A stretch of 64,000 bases of DNA from an uncultured Bacilli bacterium. GTDB lineage: Bacteria > Bacillota_I > Bacilli_A > RF39 > UBA660. Location of the stretch: positions 1 to 64,000 of the forward strand of contig CAKOJJ010000001.1 of NCBI GenBank assembly GCA_934089275.1, given 5' to 3'. The notes under the pieces are model-generated. The model was not told the origin of the DNA. It did not search any database and saw nothing but the letters and a program-made list of their open reading frames with translations. Positions 61,226-64,000 of this stretch are shown here, piece by piece. Positions within the stretch are counted from its first letter, which is position 1. Every line of letters starts with the position of its first letter. The translations under genes and the position numbers were made by a program.

Positions 61226-63730
61226 ATGAAGAAAGTAGAAGAAGTTATAGGAAAAATTCACGAGTTTGCCCTTGAAGACATTATGGGACTACGTTTTAGT
61301 AGATACTCAAAGTATATTATTCAAGATAGAGCAATACCAGATGTAAGAGATGGATTAAAACCTGTTCAAAGAAGAATAATCTTTGCAATGTATCGTGATA
61401 AAAATACTTATGACAAACAATTCAAAAAATGTGCTAACGCAGTTGGTAATGTCATGGGTAAATATCATCCACATGGTGATTCATCGATATATGATGCACT
61501 TGTTCGTATGGGACAAGACTGGAAGCAAAATCACATTTTAGTAGAAGTATCTGGAAATAGAGGTTCAATGGATGGAGATCCACCAGCAGCAATGCGTTAT
61601 ACTGAAGCTCGTCTTGCTAAAATTAGCGAAGAACTTTTAAAAGATATTGATAAAAATACCGTAAAAATGGCTCCAAACTATTCAGATACTTTGATGGAAC
61701 CAACTGTACTTCCAGCTAAATTTCCAAATCTTTTAGTAAACGGAAGTAATGGTATATCGGCTGGTTATGCAACAAATATTCCACCACATAATTTATGTGA
61801 GGTAATAGATGCAGTTATCAAAAGAATTGACTCTCCAAATTGTAAATTTGAAACGATTTTAGATATAGTTAAAGGACCAGATTTTCCAACTGGCGGAATA
61901 ATTGAAGGAACAGACGGTATAAAACAAGCTTTTGAAACTGGTCGAGGTAAAATAGTTATCTCAAGTAAATATGAATTTGTTCAAGAAAAAGGTAAAGATA
62001 AAATCGTTATAAGTGAAATTCCTTTTGAAGTAAATAAACAACAACTTGTTAAAAAGATTGATGATATTAGAATTGATAATAAAGTTCAAGGTATTGCTGA
62101 AGTAAGAGATGAATCTGATAAAGATGCTAGTGTTAGAATTGTAATAGATTTAAAATCAGGTGCCAACAAAGACCTTGTAATGAATTATTTATTAAAAAAT
62201 ACTGATTGCCAATGCAATTATACATATAACATGGTAACTATTGTTAACCGTCGTCCAAAACTTCTTGGTATTGTTGGTATAATTGATGCTTATATTGCTC
62301 ATTTAAAAGAAATCATAAAATTAAGAAGTGAATTCGATTTAAACGTTGCTTTAAAAGAAGTACATTACACAGAAGGACTTGTTAAAGCAATATCCATTTT
62401 AGATGAAGTTATTGCAGTTATCAGAGCAAGTAAAAATAAAGGGGATGCTGAGGCAAATTTAGTAAAAGAATTTGGCTTTAGTGAAGCTCAAGCGGAAAAA
62501 ATCGTAATGTTACAACTATATAAGCTTACTAATACAGATATCTTAGAACTACAAAACAAACTAGAAAGTTTAAATAAAATAATTGCTGGTTTAAGAGAAA
62601 TTCTTGCAAATGAAGAAAAATTATCTCTTGTAGCTAAAGAAGAACTTCGTAAGATTAAACGTGAATACGGAGTTCCAAGAAAAACAGAAATTAGAGAAAC
62701 TGCTAAAGAGATCAATATTTCTGCGGAGGATTTAATTATTAAAGAAAGTGTTATGATAGTTTTAACTCATGATGGTTATATTAAAAAAGTACCAATGAAA
62801 TCATATACTTCAGCTAATGGTGATGAAACTGGTTTAAAACCTGGAGATTATGCATTAAACATTTTTGAAACAAGCACAATAAACAAAATGGCTATACTAA
62901 CTAAAAAAGGAAATTACATTTATGTTCCAGTCAACGATATTCCTTGGTGTAAGTGGAAAGATTTAGGAAAACATATATCTAATTTAGTAACTATTTCTCC
63001 AGACGATTCGGTATTAAATTCATTTATTGTAAACGAAAATGTCAGTGATGATAACTTGTTAATCGTTACTAAGAGTGGAATGGTTAAACGCACAAATATA
63101 TCTGATTTATTTGTAAGTAGATATACGAAGTTATATACATATATTAAACTTAAAGATGACGATGAAGTTAAATTTGTTGATTATGAAAAAGAAAACACGA
63201 TGATTGTTACTAAAAGTGGTTACTATATTTCTTACAAAACTACTGAAATTCCTTTATCAAGTGCTAAATCAAGTGGAGTTAAAGGAATAAACTTAAAAGA
63301 AGATGAAGTTGTTGCTGGTTTGACATATGATGATACTGATGAATACTTAAATATTTTTACAAATCAAAAAACAGCTAAACGTGTTAAATTAAATGAACTT
63401 GATCAATTATCTCGTGCTAAAAGAGGAAGTATGGTAATTAAAAAGGTAAAAACAACAAACTATGAAATTGTTTCCGCTTTAATTACCCAAACAAAAGACC
63501 AAATCGGATTATCGATGTTGGAAGATGTTGGCGAACTTAAAAATACAGATATTCCAATAATGGATCTTGCATCAACTGGTTCATCTATTGCTAAAAAGAA
63601 ATTTATTTCAGCCTTTGTTTTTGCTGATATCAAGAAAGTATATTTTGATGATACAAAGAAAAAAGTAGTAAAAACTGAAAAACAAGAGAAACAAGAAAAA
63701 ATGGAATTTATTGAAGATTTCAAAATATAG
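61226..63730 (+). CDS. parC: DNA topoisomerase IV subunit A
   Basis: 834 residues. Separates linked daughter chromosomes. RFSRYSKYIIQDRAIPDVRDGLKPVQRRI and YHPHGDSSIYDALVRM (quinolone region), the catalytic Tyr in AAMRYTEARL, and the C-terminal beta-pinwheel repeats are GrlA/ParC-type rather than GyrA: YSKYIIQDRA and QDWKQNHIL match Gram-positive ParC, and no GyrA box (QxRGGKG) is visible. ATG 61226 has AGGTGA (61215-61220) before it. parE is not adjacent. The C-terminus ends in a Lys/Glu-rich tail. Confidence 0.93.
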   Translation: MKKVEEVIGKIHEFALEDIMGLRFSRYSKYIIQDRAIPDVRDGLKPVQRRIIFAMYRDKNTYDKQFKKCANAVGNVMGKYHPHGDSSIYDALVRMGQDWKQNHILVEVSGNRGSMDGDPPAAMRYTEARLAKISEELLKDIDKNTVKMAPNYSDTLMEPTVLPAKFPNLLVNGSNGISAGYATNIPPHNLCEVIDAVIKRIDSPNCKFETILDIVKGPDFPTGGIIEGTDGIKQAFETGRGKIVISSKYEFVQEKGKDKIVISEIPFEVNKQQLVKKIDDIRIDNKVQGIAEVRDESDKDASVRIVIDLKSGANKDLVMNYLLKNTDCQCNYTYNMVTIVNRRPKLLGIVGIIDAYIAHLKEIIKLRSEFDLNVALKEVHYTEGLVKAISILDEVIAVIRASKNKGDAEANLVKEFGFSEAQAEKIVMLQLYKLTNTDILELQNKLESLNKIIAGLREILANEEKLSLVAKEELRKIKREYGVPRKTEIRETAKEINISAEDLIIKESVMIVLTHDGYIKKVPMKSYTSANGDETGLKPGDYALNIFETSTINKMAILTKKGNYIYVPVNDIPWCKWKDLGKHISNLVTISPDDSVLNSFIVNENVSDDNLLIVTKSGMVKRTNISDLFVSRYTKLYTYIKLKDDDEVKFVDYEKENTMIVTKSGYYISYKTTEIPLSSAKSSGVKGINLKEDEVVAGLTYDDTDEYLNIFTNQKTAKRVKLNELDQLSRAKRGSMVIKKVKTTNYEIVSALITQTKDQIGLSMLEDVGELKNTDIPIMDLASTGSSIAKKKFISAFVFADIKKVYFDDTKKKVVKTEKQEKQEKMEFIEDFKI

Positions 63731-63736
63731 TAATTT

Positions 63737-63775
63737 AAACCACTTAGTATAAATATAATATATTAGGTGGTTTTT
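63737..63775 (+). terminator. Terminator of parC overlapping the next ribosome site
   Basis: AAACCACTTA pairs with TAGGTGGTTT (63764-63773) before TTTTT. The second arm contains AGGTGG, the ribosome site of the following gene. Confidence 0.7.
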
Positions 63776-63777
63776 CT

Positions 63778-64000
63778 ATGGATAAAAAAAGTGAATTTAA
63801 AAATTTTTTAGGTAAACATCCAGAAATACTGAAATTTATTAAAAACAAAGAAATGACTTTTCAAGATTTTTATGAAATATATGATATATATGGTGAAGAA
63901 AATGATGTATGGAGCAAATATTTTAAAGAAGACGTTGAATCATCTTCCACTAGAGATAAAATAAGTGAGTTAACATCGATTTTTAAAAATGTCAACATGG
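63778..64000 (+). CDS. YlbD-like spore coat protein (partial)
   Basis: The first 74 residues only; the gene runs off the window. EFKNFLGKHPEILKFIKNKEMTFQDFYEIYDIYGEENDVWSKY matches the N-terminus of YlbD coat family proteins: a short helical domain with the KHP and TWQ/DFY motifs. In Bacillus, YlbD is a spore coat component. With SpoIVB this is the second sporulation-linked gene here. Confidence 0.75.
   Translation, partial: MDKKSEFKNFLGKHPEILKFIKNKEMTFQDFYEIYDIYGEENDVWSKYFKEDVESSSTRDKISELTSIFKNVNM

Overview
The window is AT-rich, densely packed bacterial chromosome with short leaders and many rho-independent terminators. It reads as a low-GC Gram-positive (Bacillota) genome, probably an uncultured gut Bacilli/Erysipelotrichia/RF39-like lineage; this placement is inference. 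Supporting genes are single-chain GlyRS behind a T-box-like leader, SepF, DivIVA, RNase HIII, GrlA-type ParC, a BceRSAB-type module, and two sporulation-linked genes (SpoIVB-type S55 protease and a YlbD-type coat protein). TAA, TAG and TGA all act as stops, so this is code 11, not Mycoplasma. No rRNA, CRISPR array, transposase, integrase or prophage was seen.

Layout: 1-1600 holds a minus-strand structured small RNA/leader and a surface-protein gene behind a promoter-like region with a run of eight G. 1621-6936 is housekeeping: priA, a T-box-like leader, a LOG-family gene, glyS, sepF, divIVA. 6982-31017 is a 24 kb surface-polysaccharide locus: rfbD/rfbC for dTDP-rhamnose, a Wzt/Wzm (TagH/TagG-like) ABC exporter, about a dozen glycosyltransferases (several multidomain), a GtrA protein, a nucleotidyltransferase/flippase-kinase fusion/HAD phosphatase set, DUF2142 and DUF2304 membrane proteins, a Wzx-like flippase and a split Alg14/Alg13-type transferase. 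31129-32322 is a second copy of the surface protein with the same poly-G leader, so the pair flanks priA-glyS and the polysaccharide locus as direct repeats.

32414-38457 mixes spoIVB, a class-I amidotransferase, an orphan Hpt/receiver pair, tmk, nusB, unknown genes and mntP. 38532-42151 holds three overlapping paralogues with almost identical C-terminal domains and divergent N-termini, followed by a diguanylate cyclase. 43146-47678 is a BceRSAB-like sensing/detoxification module with a match to the known BceR operator. 47904-51992 carries a coiled-coil protein, an HExxH protein, a P-loop protein, a radical-SAM protein, and an ECF sigma factor paired with a membrane protein that looks like an anti-sigma factor fused to a catalytically degenerate LytM domain. 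52002-56352 holds fhs (minus), MazG-like, NT5C-like and GNAT-like genes and a regulator/lipoprotein pair. 57593-57985 holds a strong candidate type I toxin-antitoxin locus. 57986-64000 is housekeeping again: tRNA-His, holA, rnhC (minus), cvpA, trx, parC and the start of a ylbD-like gene.

The signals most worth following are the type I toxin-antitoxin candidate, the three-gene paralogue array, the twin poly-G surface-protein genes with divergent C-termini, the very short T-box-like leader, and the ECF/LytM pair.
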